Part shown: positions 43,721 to 52,351 of the stretch, in pieces
How the letters are laid out: each line of letters starts with the position of its first letter
How positions within the stretch are numbered: the first letter of the stretch is position 1
Source of the DNA: Paraburkholderia panacisoli
GTDB taxonomy: Bacteria; Pseudomonadota; Gammaproteobacteria; Burkholderiales; Burkholderiaceae
DNA: 64,000 nucleotides
NCBI RefSeq assembly: GCF_008369935.1
Contig: NZ_VTUZ01000002.1
Span: forward strand, 372,001-436,000
Direction: 5' to 3'
Position numbers and translations under genes: made by a program
The notes under the pieces: generated by a model
Databases searched by the model: none
What the model was told of the DNA's origin: nothing
The model's input: the letters and a program-made list of their open reading frames with translations, nothing else

Positions 43721-45001
43721 GTGACCCCGCCGCCGGAATCCCACCGGACTGCTACCTCGGCTGTTCCCTCTTCGCTTGCTTCTCCCCGCACTGCCACCGT
43801 GTCCGACATTCCGTACCTCGAACGGGGCACGCGCGCATACTGGCGCGCCAGCATCGCGCTGCTGTTTGCCGGTTACGCGACCTTCTCGTTGCTGTATTGC
43901 GTGCAGCCGTTGCTGCCATCATTTTCCGCAGCGTTCGACGTGACGCCGGCACAAAGCAGTTTGTCGCTCTCGCTCACCACCGCCGCGCTCGCGCTCGCCG
44001 TGTTCGTCGCCGGCTTCGTCTCCGAAGGCTGGAGCCGTCACAAACAGATGACGCTGTCGCTCACGGTATCGGCCCTGCTGACCATTGGCGTGTCGATCGC
44101 ACCGCATTGGCATCAGTTGCTCGTGCTGCGCACGCTCGAAGGCCTCGCGCTGGGCGGCGTGCCCGCCGTCGCGATGGCCTATCTCGCCGAGGAAGTGCAT
44201 CCGGACGGGCTCGGTCTCGCGATGGGTCTTTACGTCGGCGGCACCGCGATCGGTGGGATGGCGGGGCGAGTGATTACCGGCGTCGTCGCGGATCTGTTTT
44301 CGTGGCGCGTGGCGATCGGCACGATCGGCGTGCTGGGTCTGCTGTCGATGCTCGCGTTTCGCGCGCTGCTGCCGCCCTCGCGTCACTTCGTGCCGCGTCG
44401 CGGGCTTGGCTTCGCGCATCATCGCAGCGCGCTGCTCAGGCAATTCACGCGGCCGGGGTTGCCGTTGCTGTTCCTGCTCGGTTTCGTGCTGATGGGCAGC
44501 TTCGTCACGCTGTACAACTACATCGGTTATCGGCTGCTCGCGCCGCCTTATCAACTGAATCAGACGGAGATCGGCGCGATCTTCGTCGTGTATCTGACCG
44601 GCGTGGTCGCGTCGCCGTGGTCCGGCCGCATGGCCGACACGTTCGGCCGTGCTCGCGTGTTGACCGGCAGTCTGCTGCTGATGGTGCTCGGTCTCGCACT
44701 CACGATGCTGCATCCGCTAACGATGATCGCGACCGGCATAGCGTGCGTGACGTTCGGCTTTTTTGCCGGGCATTCGGTGGCGAGCGGCTGGGTCGGACGC
44801 CTCGCCAAGGACGCAAAGGGCCAGGCCGCCGCGCTGTATCTGCTCGCGTACTACATTGGTTCGAGCGTGATCGGTTCGTACGGCGGCCATGTCTGGGCAT
44901 CTCACGGATGGAATGGCGTCGCGGGACTCGTGGGCACGCTGCTCGCCATCGGACTGGTTGCGGCGATGCGTTTGCGCGGACGCGAACAGGCCCACGCGTA
45001 G
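43721..45001 (+). CDS. MFS transporter (YnfM-like)
   Basis: Inner-membrane exporter of the major facilitator superfamily, 426 aa, 12 predicted helices after a polar N-terminus of about 40 residues. The helix 2-3 region FVSEGWSRHKQM and the repeat GRMADTFGRARVLTG match the MFS loop motif. Overall it resembles the YnfM/arabinose-efflux-type group. Start GTG at 43721 is chosen because AAGGAG is nine bases upstream; a second GTG at 43799 has no ribosome site. It lies 154 bases after the RND operon on the same strand and may be read separately. Confidence 0.87.
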   Translation: MTPPPESHRTATSAVPSSLASPRTATVSDIPYLERGTRAYWRASIALLFAGYATFSLLYCVQPLLPSFSAAFDVTPAQSSLSLSLTTAALALAVFVAGFVSEGWSRHKQMTLSLTVSALLTIGVSIAPHWHQLLVLRTLEGLALGGVPAVAMAYLAEEVHPDGLGLAMGLYVGGTAIGGMAGRVITGVVADLFSWRVAIGTIGVLGLLSMLAFRALLPPSRHFVPRRGLGFAHHRSALLRQFTRPGLPLLFLLGFVLMGSFVTLYNYIGYRLLAPPYQLNQTEIGAIFVVYLTGVVASPWSGRMADTFGRARVLTGSLLLMVLGLALTMLHPLTMIATGIACVTFGFFAGHSVASGWVGRLAKDAKGQAAALYLLAYYIGSSVIGSYGGHVWASHGWNGVAGLVGTLLAIGLVAAMRLRGREQAHA

Positions 45002-45294
45002 CCTGCAAGCTCTCTCGGCAAGCTCGGCAAGCCGCGACCCAGTGCGCATGGAAAAACGCCAAGAAGTAAGGCCAGTGTAAGCAAACACTTCACTTTTTTC
45101 GATCTGCTTGCTGCGCTGCGCCAATCACGACGGCCCTTGCCGCGCTGGGTTCAGCGGCTTGCGAAAAATCGCCGCCATGCCGCGAAGGGCTGCTATGTCT
45201 ATCTCGCCGTCTCCTATACTCAAATCGAGCGCGAACGGTGCCTGGCTCCCCATTCCGAGCCGGCCCCGCGCGAGTAATACATAAGGAGACGAAT

Positions 45295-45480
45295 ATGACG
45301 ACCTACTTCACGATCGGCGATTTCATTCTGGTCATCCCGATGGCTCTGGCCGGTGCCCTGTTTGTCGGCGCGCTTCCGTGCAAGACGGAACTACGGCACA
45401 ACGCGCTGCGCGTGCTAGGCGCGCTGCTCGGCGTGGTGGTCGCGGTCGTGCTGGTCGAAGGTCTGCCCGCGCTGGTGTAG
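45295..45480 (+). CDS. Small membrane protein
   Basis: 61 aa with two hydrophobic segments (about 9-28 and 36-57) joined by a short polar loop containing CKTELRH. Not recognised as a named family. The ribosome site TAAGGAGACG just upstream of ATG 45295 is close to ideal, and a strong terminator follows three bases after the stop, so it is a real transcription unit. A -10-like TATACT lies near 45210. Confidence 0.75.
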   Translation: MTTYFTIGDFILVIPMALAGALFVGALPCKTELRHNALRVLGALLGVVVAVVLVEGLPALV

Positions 45481-45485
45481 CGAAA

Positions 45486-45514
45486 GAAAAAGCCGCCTCA
45501 TGGGCGGCTTTTTC
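45486..45514 (+). terminator. Rho-independent terminator of the small membrane protein gene
   Basis: A 12-bp stem (45486-45497 with 45503-45514) with A5/T5 flanks around GCCGCC/GGCGGC. It works in both directions and also serves the convergent aldo-keto reductase gene. Confidence 0.95.
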
Positions 45515-45556
45515 GCTTCCTGCGTTTTTATTTCTACGCGGTGTGGGTCACGCGGA

Positions 45557-46600
45557 TCAGATCGCCTGATCCGTCGACGGCTTTTCCCACAGGTTGATTC
45601 CGCCTTCGGTGGCGTAGCGATCGATCTCCGCGAGTTCCTCTTTCGAGAACGCGAGGTTCTTCAACGCGCCGACGTTCTCACGCACCTGCTCCGCACGGCT
45701 CGCGCCGATCAGCACCGACGTCACGCGCGGATCGCGCAATGCCCACGCGAGCGCCATTTGCGCAAGACTCTGTCCGCGACGCTGCGCGATGTCGTTGAGC
45801 TTGCGCACGTGCTCGATGTTCTGCGCGCTCAAATGCTCCTGCTTCAATGATCCGCCGCCCGGCTTGTTGACACGCGCGTCGGCCGGCACGCCGTTCAGGT
45901 ATTTGCCGGTGAGCAGCCCCTGAGCGAGCGGCGTGAATGCGATCGAGCCCGCGCCAACCTTCTCCAGCGTATCCAGCAGTTCGTGTTCGATCCAGCGGTT
46001 GAGCATGTTGTACGCGGGCTGATGGATCAACAGCGGCACCTTGTACTCGGCGAGCAGCTTCGTCATTTCGAGCGTCTTGGCGGCCGAGTACGACGAAATG
46101 CCGATATACAACGCCTTGCCTTGCTGCACGGCGCTCGCCAATGCGCCGGCGGTTTCTTCGAGCGGCGTGTCGGCATCGAAGCGATGCGAATAGAAGATGT
46201 CGACGTAGTCGAGGCCCATGCGTTGCAGGCTCTGATCGAGACTGGCGAGCACGTACTTGCGCGAGCCGCCGCCCTGTCCGTACGGGCCCGGCCACATGTC
46301 CCAACCGGCCTTCGACGAAATCAGCAGTTCGTCGCGATACGGTTTGAAATCGTCCTTGAACAGGCGGCCGAAATTCGTCTCCGCGCTGCCGTACGGCGGG
46401 CCATAGTTGTTTGCGAGATCGAAGTGCGTGATGCCGAGGTCGAACGACGTACGCAGGATGTCGCGCTGCGTGGAGATCGGCGTGGTGTCGCCGAAGTTGT
46501 GCCACAAGCCGAGCGACAGCGCCGGCAGTTTGAGACCCGACTTGCCGCAGACGCGGTACTGCATGTCCGAATAGCGTTCTGAAGCTGCTTCGTAAGCCAT
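45557..46600 (-). CDS. yghZ: Aldo-keto reductase, L-glyceraldehyde 3-phosphate reductase type (YghZ/Gpr)
   Basis: NADPH-dependent reductase, 347 aa, of the AKR14 group, detoxifying methylglyoxal and L-glyceraldehyde 3-phosphate. The AKR tetrad is visible as Asp61, Tyr66 (HFDLANNYGPPYGSAE), Lys97 (ISSKAGW) and His139 (FYSHRFD). The DMWPGPYGQGGGSRKY insert is characteristic of YghZ. The start at 46600 follows AAGGAC. Cytoplasmic and transcribed alone. Confidence 0.93.
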   Translation of the reverse strand: MAYEAASERYSDMQYRVCGKSGLKLPALSLGLWHNFGDTTPISTQRDILRTSFDLGITHFDLANNYGPPYGSAETNFGRLFKDDFKPYRDELLISSKAGWDMWPGPYGQGGGSRKYVLASLDQSLQRMGLDYVDIFYSHRFDADTPLEETAGALASAVQQGKALYIGISSYSAAKTLEMTKLLAEYKVPLLIHQPAYNMLNRWIEHELLDTLEKVGAGSIAFTPLAQGLLTGKYLNGVPADARVNKPGGGSLKQEHLSAQNIEHVRKLNDIAQRRGQSLAQMALAWALRDPRVTSVLIGASRAEQVRENVGALKNLAFSKEELAEIDRYATEGGINLWEKPSTDQAI

Positions 46601-46816
46601 TGCTAGTGTCCTTGTTGGTGAAGTCGCCCGGCCGATGCGGGCGTGAGACGATCACACGTTGCGGGAGGCATGCCGCTTTAGAGGTTTGTGTCGAAGTGCG
46701 GCCAGACCGCTATGTTAGCCAATCGACGCGATGCGTGCAGACGCCCAGTATGCGGGATGGACGATTGCTTGCGCCTCCCCTACACTTTGGCCGGTCAACG
46801 CAGATGGGAGGAGTAG

Positions 46817-47023
46817 ATGACGAAGGCGATTTCAATCGCGCTGATTGTCGGCGGTATCGTGTTGCTGTATTTCGGCGGACAGGCGTTCAACTCTGTTAGC
46901 AGCGACGTCGCTCGCGTGTTCACCGGGTCGCCGAGCAACAAGGCGATCATGCTGATCGTGGCAGGCGTAGTGGCGACGCTCTCCGGATTGACGGGCGTGG
47001 CGATGTCCGGCCGCAAGCGGTGA
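46817..47023 (+). CDS. DUF3185 family small membrane protein
   Basis: 68 aa with two predicted membrane helices (about 5-24 and 43-62) and a basic C-terminus SGRKR. It fits DUF3185, whose function is unknown; family members often sit in stress-related loci. GGGAGGAG a few bases upstream makes translation from 46817 very likely. Confidence 0.85.
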   Translation: MTKAISIALIVGGIVLLYFGGQAFNSVSSDVARVFTGSPSNKAIMLIVAGVVATLSGLTGVAMSGRKR

Positions 47024-47132
47024 TTGTTCGCGGGTTCGTGAACTTGCGCGGCGCTGGTTTTGCCTCGCGGTTCTGCGCGGGGCTTTGTGCCCCATTGCAT
47101 GAACGCGAAGCAGCGCCGCCGCAGATGAAAAT

Positions 47133-47894
47133 CTAAAAGGCCACCTCAGGCTTCGCGGCCGACCGCGTGCCCGGCAGCGGCACATTGCTCGCGCCGTGAT
47201 AGGTGTACACCAGAGAAAACTTCACCTGATCGCTGAGATTCTTGCCGGCCGAATGCAGCGTATTGCAGTGGAAGAACACCACGTCCCCGACATTCAATTC
47301 GGGCGACACTGCGCTGCGAATCCACACCTGGTTCTCTTCCAGATCGGAGCGGAAAAACTTGGCCTGGTCGAAACGCTCGGAGGTGAACGCGGCGCTGTGC
47401 GACTTCGGCACGAACCACAGCGCGCCGTTATCGACGGTTTCCGGGCCGACCGCGAGCCACACCGACACCAGGTCGTCACGCTCGAACGACCAGTAGCGCA
47501 CGTCGCGATGCCAGCCGGTCAAGCTGCCGTACGCGGGATGCTTGGTCATCATGCAGTTGTGATGCGCGCGCGACAGGAGCGGTTCTTCACCAAAGTACAA
47601 CTCCATCCAGCCGCGAATTTCCGGCGCGGTGGCCCATTGCGCGAATGCCGGATGACGCCCATACGCATCCAGTAGCCGCCGCACCGTATGGCCGCCCGGC
47701 GAGGTTCTCGACGACGGCGCCCCGGGATACTGCAGATCCGCTTCGAACTCGATCGGTGCGGCCGCTTCCTGCAACTGCTGCTGCGCGATCTGCTTCATTT
47801 CCGCGCAACGCTCGGGCGACACCAACCCCGGCACCACGACAAAGCCCTGTTCTTGCAACGTGTGAATCTGTTCTTTCTTCGAATGAAGTGACAT
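47133..47894 (-). CDS. Phytanoyl-CoA dioxygenase (PhyH) family protein
   Basis: Fe(II)/2-oxoglutarate-dependent dioxygenase, 253 aa. The iron ligands are His129 and Asp131 in GWHRDVRYW and His214 in NTLHSAGKN. FFHCN just before it is typical of the second beta strand. It probably hydroxylates a small organic acid, a lipid or a secondary metabolite; the substrate is not evident. The start at 47894 follows GGATCACC. Cytoplasmic and monocistronic. The divergent region to its left-hand promoter side contains a repeated GGTAAAAACC motif. Confidence 0.88.
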   Translation of the reverse strand: MSLHSKKEQIHTLQEQGFVVVPGLVSPERCAEMKQIAQQQLQEAAAPIEFEADLQYPGAPSSRTSPGGHTVRRLLDAYGRHPAFAQWATAPEIRGWMELYFGEEPLLSRAHHNCMMTKHPAYGSLTGWHRDVRYWSFERDDLVSVWLAVGPETVDNGALWFVPKSHSAAFTSERFDQAKFFRSDLEENQVWIRSAVSPELNVGDVVFFHCNTLHSAGKNLSDQVKFSLVYTYHGASNVPLPGTRSAAKPEVAF

Positions 47895-48354
47895 GGTGAT
47901 CCGTTACTGTCGACTAGCTGATGCTCGATTGTAAAGCGGGCGCGATCGCGTTGCGCTGATTCCGCCGCTCCGATGCCGCAGCCTTACGCACAACTTTCAC
48001 GCGCGATGCGCCATCGCGCCGCACTTCGAATGTGCAAGGACGCACGATAATCGATCGCAAAGGGCCCGGCCGAGCTGGCGCGCGACGCGGTTTGAGTCGG
48101 TAAAAACCCCTATTTGCAGGGTAAAAACCGACTTTCTGATGTCATCAATCACGTGTAGCCTGCTCGCATGTTGATCGCCGCTTCCGTATTTTCGCCTCGC
48201 GCACAGGCCGCCACGGCCCATGCCGCCGACCACCGCGCTTTTTCCTGTCGAATTCCAGGCTTTCGCGTCGTCTGTTGCGACACCGTCATTGGCACATTTG
48301 GTGCTGCTATTGGCGCATATTCCGTCGCGCGACACATTGCCTACCTGTGAAGCC
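47895..48354. other. 460-base gap with an operator-like repeat
   Basis: No supportable gene is seen; the short frame at 48168-48350 lacks a ribosome site. The notable element is the pair of GGTAAAAACC copies at 48099-48129 inside an inverted repeat. Confidence 0.45.
48095..48133. promoter_or_regulatory. Operator-like element: GGTAAAAACC twice, 21 bp apart, inside an inverted repeat
   Basis: GGTAAAAACC occurs at 48099-48108 and 48120-48129, two helical turns apart. The outer sequences AGTCGGT (48095-48101) and ACCGACT (48127-48133) are perfect inverted partners. It lies between the divergent PhyH gene and the basic hypothetical gene, as expected for a dimeric regulator site. Confidence 0.45.
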
Positions 48355-48723
48355 ATGCACACTCTTCTGAATACCCCCCTCACCCGCGCCGCGCTGAAAG
48401 CGGCGCGTCCCGCCCGCCGCCACATCGTCCGTGCGCTGCGTCATCACGCAACCCGCACGCGCGCCCTGGGCGAACAATGGCGCGATGCCAAAGCAGTCGA
48501 CGGCATTCGTACCTGGTTCCAGACGTTCTTCTCCGCAATGCGTCTGCAAGGCGGCTCGCGCCGCCTTTCGCTGCGCACGCTGTTGCGCAAGCCGACGCCG
48601 CTGCGGCTGACCGTCGCAAAACGCGTAGCGGTCGTCGCGCCGCAGAATACGAGCCGCCGCCCGCGTCGCATGTCGACGAGCAGCAGCAGCGGCTGGTTTG
48701 CGTTCCCGTTTGCCAGCCGTTGA
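48355..48723 (+). CDS. Small basic hypothetical protein
   Basis: 122 aa, rich in arginine and alanine, with no recognised domain. Codon use in this frame looks like neighbouring real genes (third positions mostly G or C), which supports coding. The N-terminal half is predicted helical and the C-terminus has a Ser run (TSSSSSG) before WFAFPFASR. The start at 48355 has only a weak ribosome site. Tandem repeats follow the stop. Confidence 0.45.
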   Translation: MHTLLNTPLTRAALKAARPARRHIVRALRHHATRTRALGEQWRDAKAVDGIRTWFQTFFSAMRLQGGSRRLSLRTLLRKPTPLRLTVAKRVAVVAPQNTSRRPRRMSTSSSSGWFAFPFASR

Positions 48724-48734
48724 GGCGGTAGGGC

Positions 48735-48766
48735 GTTGAGCCGTTGAGGCGTTGAGGCGTTGAGGC
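48735..48766. repeat. 8-bp tandem repeat (GTTGAGGC)
   Basis: Four adjacent copies, the first with one change (GTTGAGCC), just after the stop of the basic hypothetical gene. A simple repeat likely to vary in copy number by slippage. Confidence 0.9.
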
Positions 48767-48901
48767 GATTGTTCAACGCGTTGTCGCGCTAACAATGCGG
48801 GTACGCGCAGAGTTTTCAGTTAGGTCCGTCTCGCGATTTTTCATCGCGACCCGCATGCCTCATATTTGCTGCGCGTCAACGCGGCAAACGCAAAGGCAAT
48901 A

Positions 48902-48936
48902 AAAAACCCCGCCCGGCTCACGCCGGCGGGGTTTTT
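48902..48936 (-). terminator. Rho-independent terminator of metK
   Basis: An A/T-flanked GC stem (AAAAACCCCGCC at 48902-48913 with GGCGGGGTTTTT at 48925-48936). On the minus strand it lies 24 bases past the metK stop and ends in a run of T. Confidence 0.93.
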
Positions 48937-48959
48937 TACTGAAGCGAAAACGGCTAGCG

Positions 48960-50150
48960 TTAATCCGCCAGCGCGGCAACCGGTTCCGTGCCCGCAGCTT
49001 CGGCGAGTGCCAGTGCCTTGTCCGTGGCTTCCCACGTGAATTCCGGCTCTTCGCGGCCGAAGTGACCATACGCCGCGCTCTTCTCGTAGACCGGGCGCAG
49101 CAGATCGAGCATCTGGATGATGCCCTTCGGACGCAAGTCGAAATGCTCCTGCACCAGACGCGTGATCGTCGCATCCGACACGCGGCCCGTGCCGAACGTG
49201 TTGACCATCACCGAGGTCGGCTGAGCAACGCCGATTGCGTATGACACCTGAATCAGGCAACGCGACGCGAGACCAGCGGCCACGATATTCTTCGCGACAT
49301 AACGGCCGGCGTAAGCTGCCGAGCGGTCGACCTTCGACGGGTCCTTGCCCGAGAATGCGCCGCCGCCGTGCGGCGCCGCGCCGCCGTACGTGTCGACGAT
49401 GATCTTGCGGCCGGTCAAACCGCAATCGCCTTGCGGACCGCCGATCACGAATCGGCCCGTCGGGTTCACGAGGAACTTGATGTCACCCTTGATGAGCTCG
49501 GCCGGCAGAGTCGGCTTGATGACTTCCTCGATCACGGCTTCGCGCAGCGTCTCCAGATCGATGTCGGGCGAATGCTGCGTGGACAGCACCACGGTGTCGA
49601 TCGAATACGGCTTGCCGTCGACGTAACGCACGGTGACCTGCGACTTCGCATCCGGACGCAGCCAGGGCAGACGGCCGTCGCGGCGCAGATTCGCCTGACG
49701 CTCCACCAGACGGTGCGACAGGTGGATCGGCAGCGGCATCAGTTCCGGTGTTTCTTCACACGCGTAGCCGAACATCAGGCCCTGGTCGCCGGCGCCTTGA
49801 TCGAGGTTGTTGTCGTGCGCGCGGTCCACGCCCTGCGCGATGTCCGGCGATTGCTTGTCGTACGCGACGAGCACCGCGCAGCCGCGGTAGTCGATGCCGT
49901 AGTCGGTGTTGTCGTAGCCGATGCGCTTGATGGTATTGCGCGCGACCTGGATGTAGTCGACGTTCGCGGTGGTGGTGATTTCACCGGCCAGCACGACCAG
50001 ACCCGTGTTGCAGAGCGTTTCGGCAGCGACGCGCGAGTATTTGTCCTGCGCCAGGATTGCGTCGAGAATGGCGTCCGAAATCTGGTCCGCGACTTTGTCG
50101 GGATGGCCTTCGGAGACGGATTCGGAAGTAAAGAGATAGTCGTTTGCCAC
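48960..50150 (-). CDS. metK: S-adenosylmethionine synthetase
   Basis: Makes S-adenosylmethionine from methionine and ATP; 396 aa. Signatures are [19 protein letters not shown] at the N-terminus (with the ATP-contacting His and Asp), [12 protein letters not shown] around residue 115-126, and [19 protein letters not shown], which carries the phosphate-binding P-loop. I chose GTG at 50150 with AGGAGT eight bases upstream, giving VANDYLFTS; the longer frame to 50189 adds non-family residues. It has its own promoter (TATAAT at 50318-50323), a leader of about 160 bases with several hairpins, and a terminator. Confidence 0.97.
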   Translation of the reverse strand: MANDYLFTSESVSEGHPDKVADQISDAILDAILAQDKYSRVAAETLCNTGLVVLAGEITTTANVDYIQVARNTIKRIGYDNTDYGIDYRGCAVLVAYDKQSPDIAQGVDRAHDNNLDQGAGDQGLMFGYACEETPELMPLPIHLSHRLVERQANLRRDGRLPWLRPDAKSQVTVRYVDGKPYSIDTVVLSTQHSPDIDLETLREAVIEEVIKPTLPAELIKGDIKFLVNPTGRFVIGGPQGDCGLTGRKIIVDTYGGAAPHGGGAFSGKDPSKVDRSAAYAGRYVAKNIVAAGLASRCLIQVSYAIGVAQPTSVMVNTFGTGRVSDATITRLVQEHFDLRPKGIIQMLDLLRPVYEKSAAYGHFGREEPEFTWEATDKALALAEAAGTEPVAALAD

Positions 50151-50314
50151 GTTGCAGACTCCTGTTTGGTGGTTACGGTTGAGTTTCACGTAGCCAGCTT
50201 CGGGGAGCCTTGAAGCGGCGACGCTTTAGCGGATTACCTTACCGGTGGGCGCAGATCGCATGGATCGCACCCGCTGGCTTCGCCCCGCAAGTTGTCTATT
50301 AACTCGGCGAAGCC
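50151..50314 (-). promoter_or_regulatory. Long structured 5' leader of metK (candidate cis-regulatory RNA)
   Basis: In the transcript sense, the first hairpin pairs GGCTTCGCC (complement of 50306-50314) with GGCGAAGCC (50276-50284), with an inner stem. A second hairpin spans 50247-50272. AGCCAGC (50273-50279), overlapping the first hairpin, can also pair with GCTGGCT (50192-50198), about 42 bases before the GTG, so two exclusive folds exist. I do not see the SAM-I, SAM-II or SAH riboswitch signatures. Confidence 0.5.
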
Positions 50315-50317
50315 CTT

Positions 50318-50344
50318 ATTATAGCGACTTCCTTCGATTGTCAC
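50318..50344 (-). promoter_or_regulatory. Sigma-70-type promoter of metK
   Basis: On the minus strand, -35 GTGACA (50339-50344) and perfect -10 TATAAT (50318-50323) with a 15-base spacer. Transcription would start near 50311, leaving a leader of roughly 160 bases. Confidence 0.65.
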
Positions 50345-50428
50345 AGAGTGTCTACGAGTGCGGTATTACGTCAATTTTTCCGCTTTCCTGAAATCCGTCA
50401 CGCGCCACGCCCCGTTTCAGGAGGCGGC

Positions 50429-51313
50429 GTGCTGAGCCGCTATGGCGCGCAGCTCGCGATCGGGCTGCTGAAACTTTTTGCGTTGTTGCCCTACGGGTTC
50501 GTCGCCCGTCTCGGCGATGGGCTCGGCTGGCTGCTCTATCAAGTTCCAAGCCGGCGCAAGCGCATCGTCCACACCAACCTGAAGCTGTGCTTCCCCGAGT
50601 GGAGCGACGAGCGCCGCGAAGACGTCGCGCAGAAGCACTTCCGTCACGCGATCCGCAGCTACCTCGAACGCAGCGTGCAGTGGTTCGGCTCGGCGAAGAA
50701 GCTCGAAAAGCTGATCCAGCTCGACAGCGCGATTGATCTGACGGACCCGAATCTGCCGCCCACGCTGTTTCTGGGCTTTCACTTCGTGGGCATCGAGGCC
50801 GGTTCGATCTTCCTGAACTATTCGCTCAAGCGTCAATGCGGCTCACTGTATCAGCCGATGTCGAACCTCGAACTGGAAGAAGTCGCCAAAGCAGCGCGCG
50901 CGCGTTTCGGCGCCGACATGGCGAGCCGCGCCGACAGCGCGCGCGTCGTGTTGCGCTGGCTGCGCGAACGCAAGCCGGTGATGCTTGGCGCGGACATGGA
51001 TTACGGCGCGCGCAATTCCACCTTCGTGCCGTTCTTCGGCGTGCCGACCTGCACGCTGACCGCGGTGGGACGTCTCGCGAAGGTCGGACGCGCGCAGGTC
51101 GTGCCGTTCATCGGCGAAGTGCTGCCGAACTACAAGGGTTATCGCCTCAGGGTGTTCAAACCGTGGGACAACTATCCCACCGGCGACGACGACGCGGACG
51201 CGCGGCGCATGAACGAGTTTCTCGAAGAGCAGATCCCGCTGATCCCCGAGCAGTACTACTGGGTGCACAAGCGCTTCAAAACCCGGCCGCCGGGTGAACC
51301 GAGCGTGTACTGA
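50429..51313 (+). CDS. lpxL: Lipid A biosynthesis acyltransferase (LpxL/HtrB family)
   Basis: Inner-membrane acyltransferase that adds a secondary acyl chain to lipid A; 294 aa from this start. It has an N-terminal membrane anchor (AIGLLKLFALLPYG) and the HX4E catalytic motif His118...Glu123 (FHFVGIE). The frame is open from a GTG at 50348, but that start lacks a ribosome site and abuts the metK promoter. GTG at 50429 has AGGAGG just upstream (a short 4-base spacing) and gives the usual family length. It is divergent from metK; dapF follows after about 100 bases. Confidence 0.88.
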   Translation: MLSRYGAQLAIGLLKLFALLPYGFVARLGDGLGWLLYQVPSRRKRIVHTNLKLCFPEWSDERREDVAQKHFRHAIRSYLERSVQWFGSAKKLEKLIQLDSAIDLTDPNLPPTLFLGFHFVGIEAGSIFLNYSLKRQCGSLYQPMSNLELEEVAKAARARFGADMASRADSARVVLRWLRERKPVMLGADMDYGARNSTFVPFFGVPTCTLTAVGRLAKVGRAQVVPFIGEVLPNYKGYRLRVFKPWDNYPTGDDDADARRMNEFLEEQIPLIPEQYYWVHKRFKTRPPGEPSVY

Positions 51314-51405
51314 GCTGCGCGGCCAACGCAGTCAGAGCAGTCGGCGAAAGAAGCGCCCCGGCGCGGAAATAGCGCGAGGTTCGGCGCACCCGCGGGCGCG
51401 TCACT

Positions 51406-51411
51406 TACAAT
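51406..51411 (+). promoter_or_regulatory. -10 box placing dapF transcription start at its ATG
   Basis: TACAAT ends six bases before ATG 51418. A transcript beginning the usual seven bases after the -10 would start at the A of ATG, giving a leaderless mRNA. There is no good -35 at normal spacing and no ribosome site upstream of the ATG. Confidence 0.4.
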
Positions 51412-51417
51412 AGCGTG

Positions 51418-52293
51418 ATGAAACTGAAATTCACCAAAATGCACGGCGCGGGCAACGACTTCGTCGTGCTCGACGGCTACACCCAACTGGTCAACCTGAC
51501 GCCGGCACAAGTGCGCGCGCTCGCGGACCGGCATTTCGGCGTCGGCGCCGATCAATTGCTGCTGGTCGAAAAACCCACCGTGGAAGGCGTCGATTTCCGC
51601 TATCGCATCTTCAACTGCGACGGTGGGGAGGTCGAGCATTGCGGCAACGGCGCGCGTTGCTTCGTCAAGTTCGTGCGCGACAGCCGCCTGACTGATCGGC
51701 GCAGCGTGCGCGTGCAAGTGCAGAAAGGCATCATCACGCTGACCATGCAGGACAACGGCGAAGTGGTGGTCGACATGGGCGCTCCGGTATTCGACCCGGA
51801 ACGCGTGCCGTTCGCCACCAAGGGCCTCGAAGGCCGCAGCGAAGGCACGGACACGCTCTGGCCGCTCGACGTGAACGGGACGACGCGCTGGATTTCGGTG
51901 GTGTCGATGGGCAATCCGCACGCGGTGCAAGTGGTCGACGACGTCGAGGCCTTCCCGGTGCTGGCCGAAGGTCCGGTGATCGAGCGCCATGCGCGGTTCC
52001 CGCAGCGCGTGAACGCGGGCTTCATGCAGATCGTCGGCCGCAGCGAGATCAAGCTGCGCGTCTTCGAGCGCGGCGCGGGCGAAACGCTGGCGTGCGGCAC
52101 GGGCGCCTGCGCGGCGGTCGCGGCCGGCATCCGGCGCGGGCTGCTGGACGCGCCGGTGCTGGTGCATACGCACGGCGGCAAGCTGACCATCTCGTGGGAC
52201 AACACGCGTGAAGGCGAGCCGCTGCTGATGGCCGGCCCCGCGGCGACCGTATTCGAAGGCGAGATCGAACTGGCCGACGCCTTGTCCGCTTGA
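51418..52293 (+). CDS. dapF: Diaminopimelate epimerase
   Basis: Converts LL- to meso-diaminopimelate for lysine and peptidoglycan synthesis; 291 aa, cytoplasmic. The two catalytic cysteines are Cys75 in EHCGNGAR and Cys226 in ACGTGAC, with the family opening [17 protein letters not shown] use the ATG at 51418; the GTG directly before it adds one residue. The gene order dapF-DUF484-xerC is also found in gamma-proteobacteria. Confidence 0.97.
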   Translation: MKLKFTKMHGAGNDFVVLDGYTQLVNLTPAQVRALADRHFGVGADQLLLVEKPTVEGVDFRYRIFNCDGGEVEHCGNGARCFVKFVRDSRLTDRRSVRVQVQKGIITLTMQDNGEVVVDMGAPVFDPERVPFATKGLEGRSEGTDTLWPLDVNGTTRWISVVSMGNPHAVQVVDDVEAFPVLAEGPVIERHARFPQRVNAGFMQIVGRSEIKLRVFERGAGETLACGTGACAAVAAGIRRGLLDAPVLVHTHGGKLTISWDNTREGEPLLMAGPAATVFEGEIELADALSA

Positions 52294-52351
52294 ACTGATT
52301 GACCGATGCGCCGCCCCGAGGGCGTCGTCCTGTAGTCCTTTAGCCGAAACC

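Noticed and set aside
50348..50428. N-terminal extension of the lipid A acyltransferase from GTG 50348
   Set aside because: No ribosome site, it abuts the metK promoter, and the family length fits the GTG at 50429.
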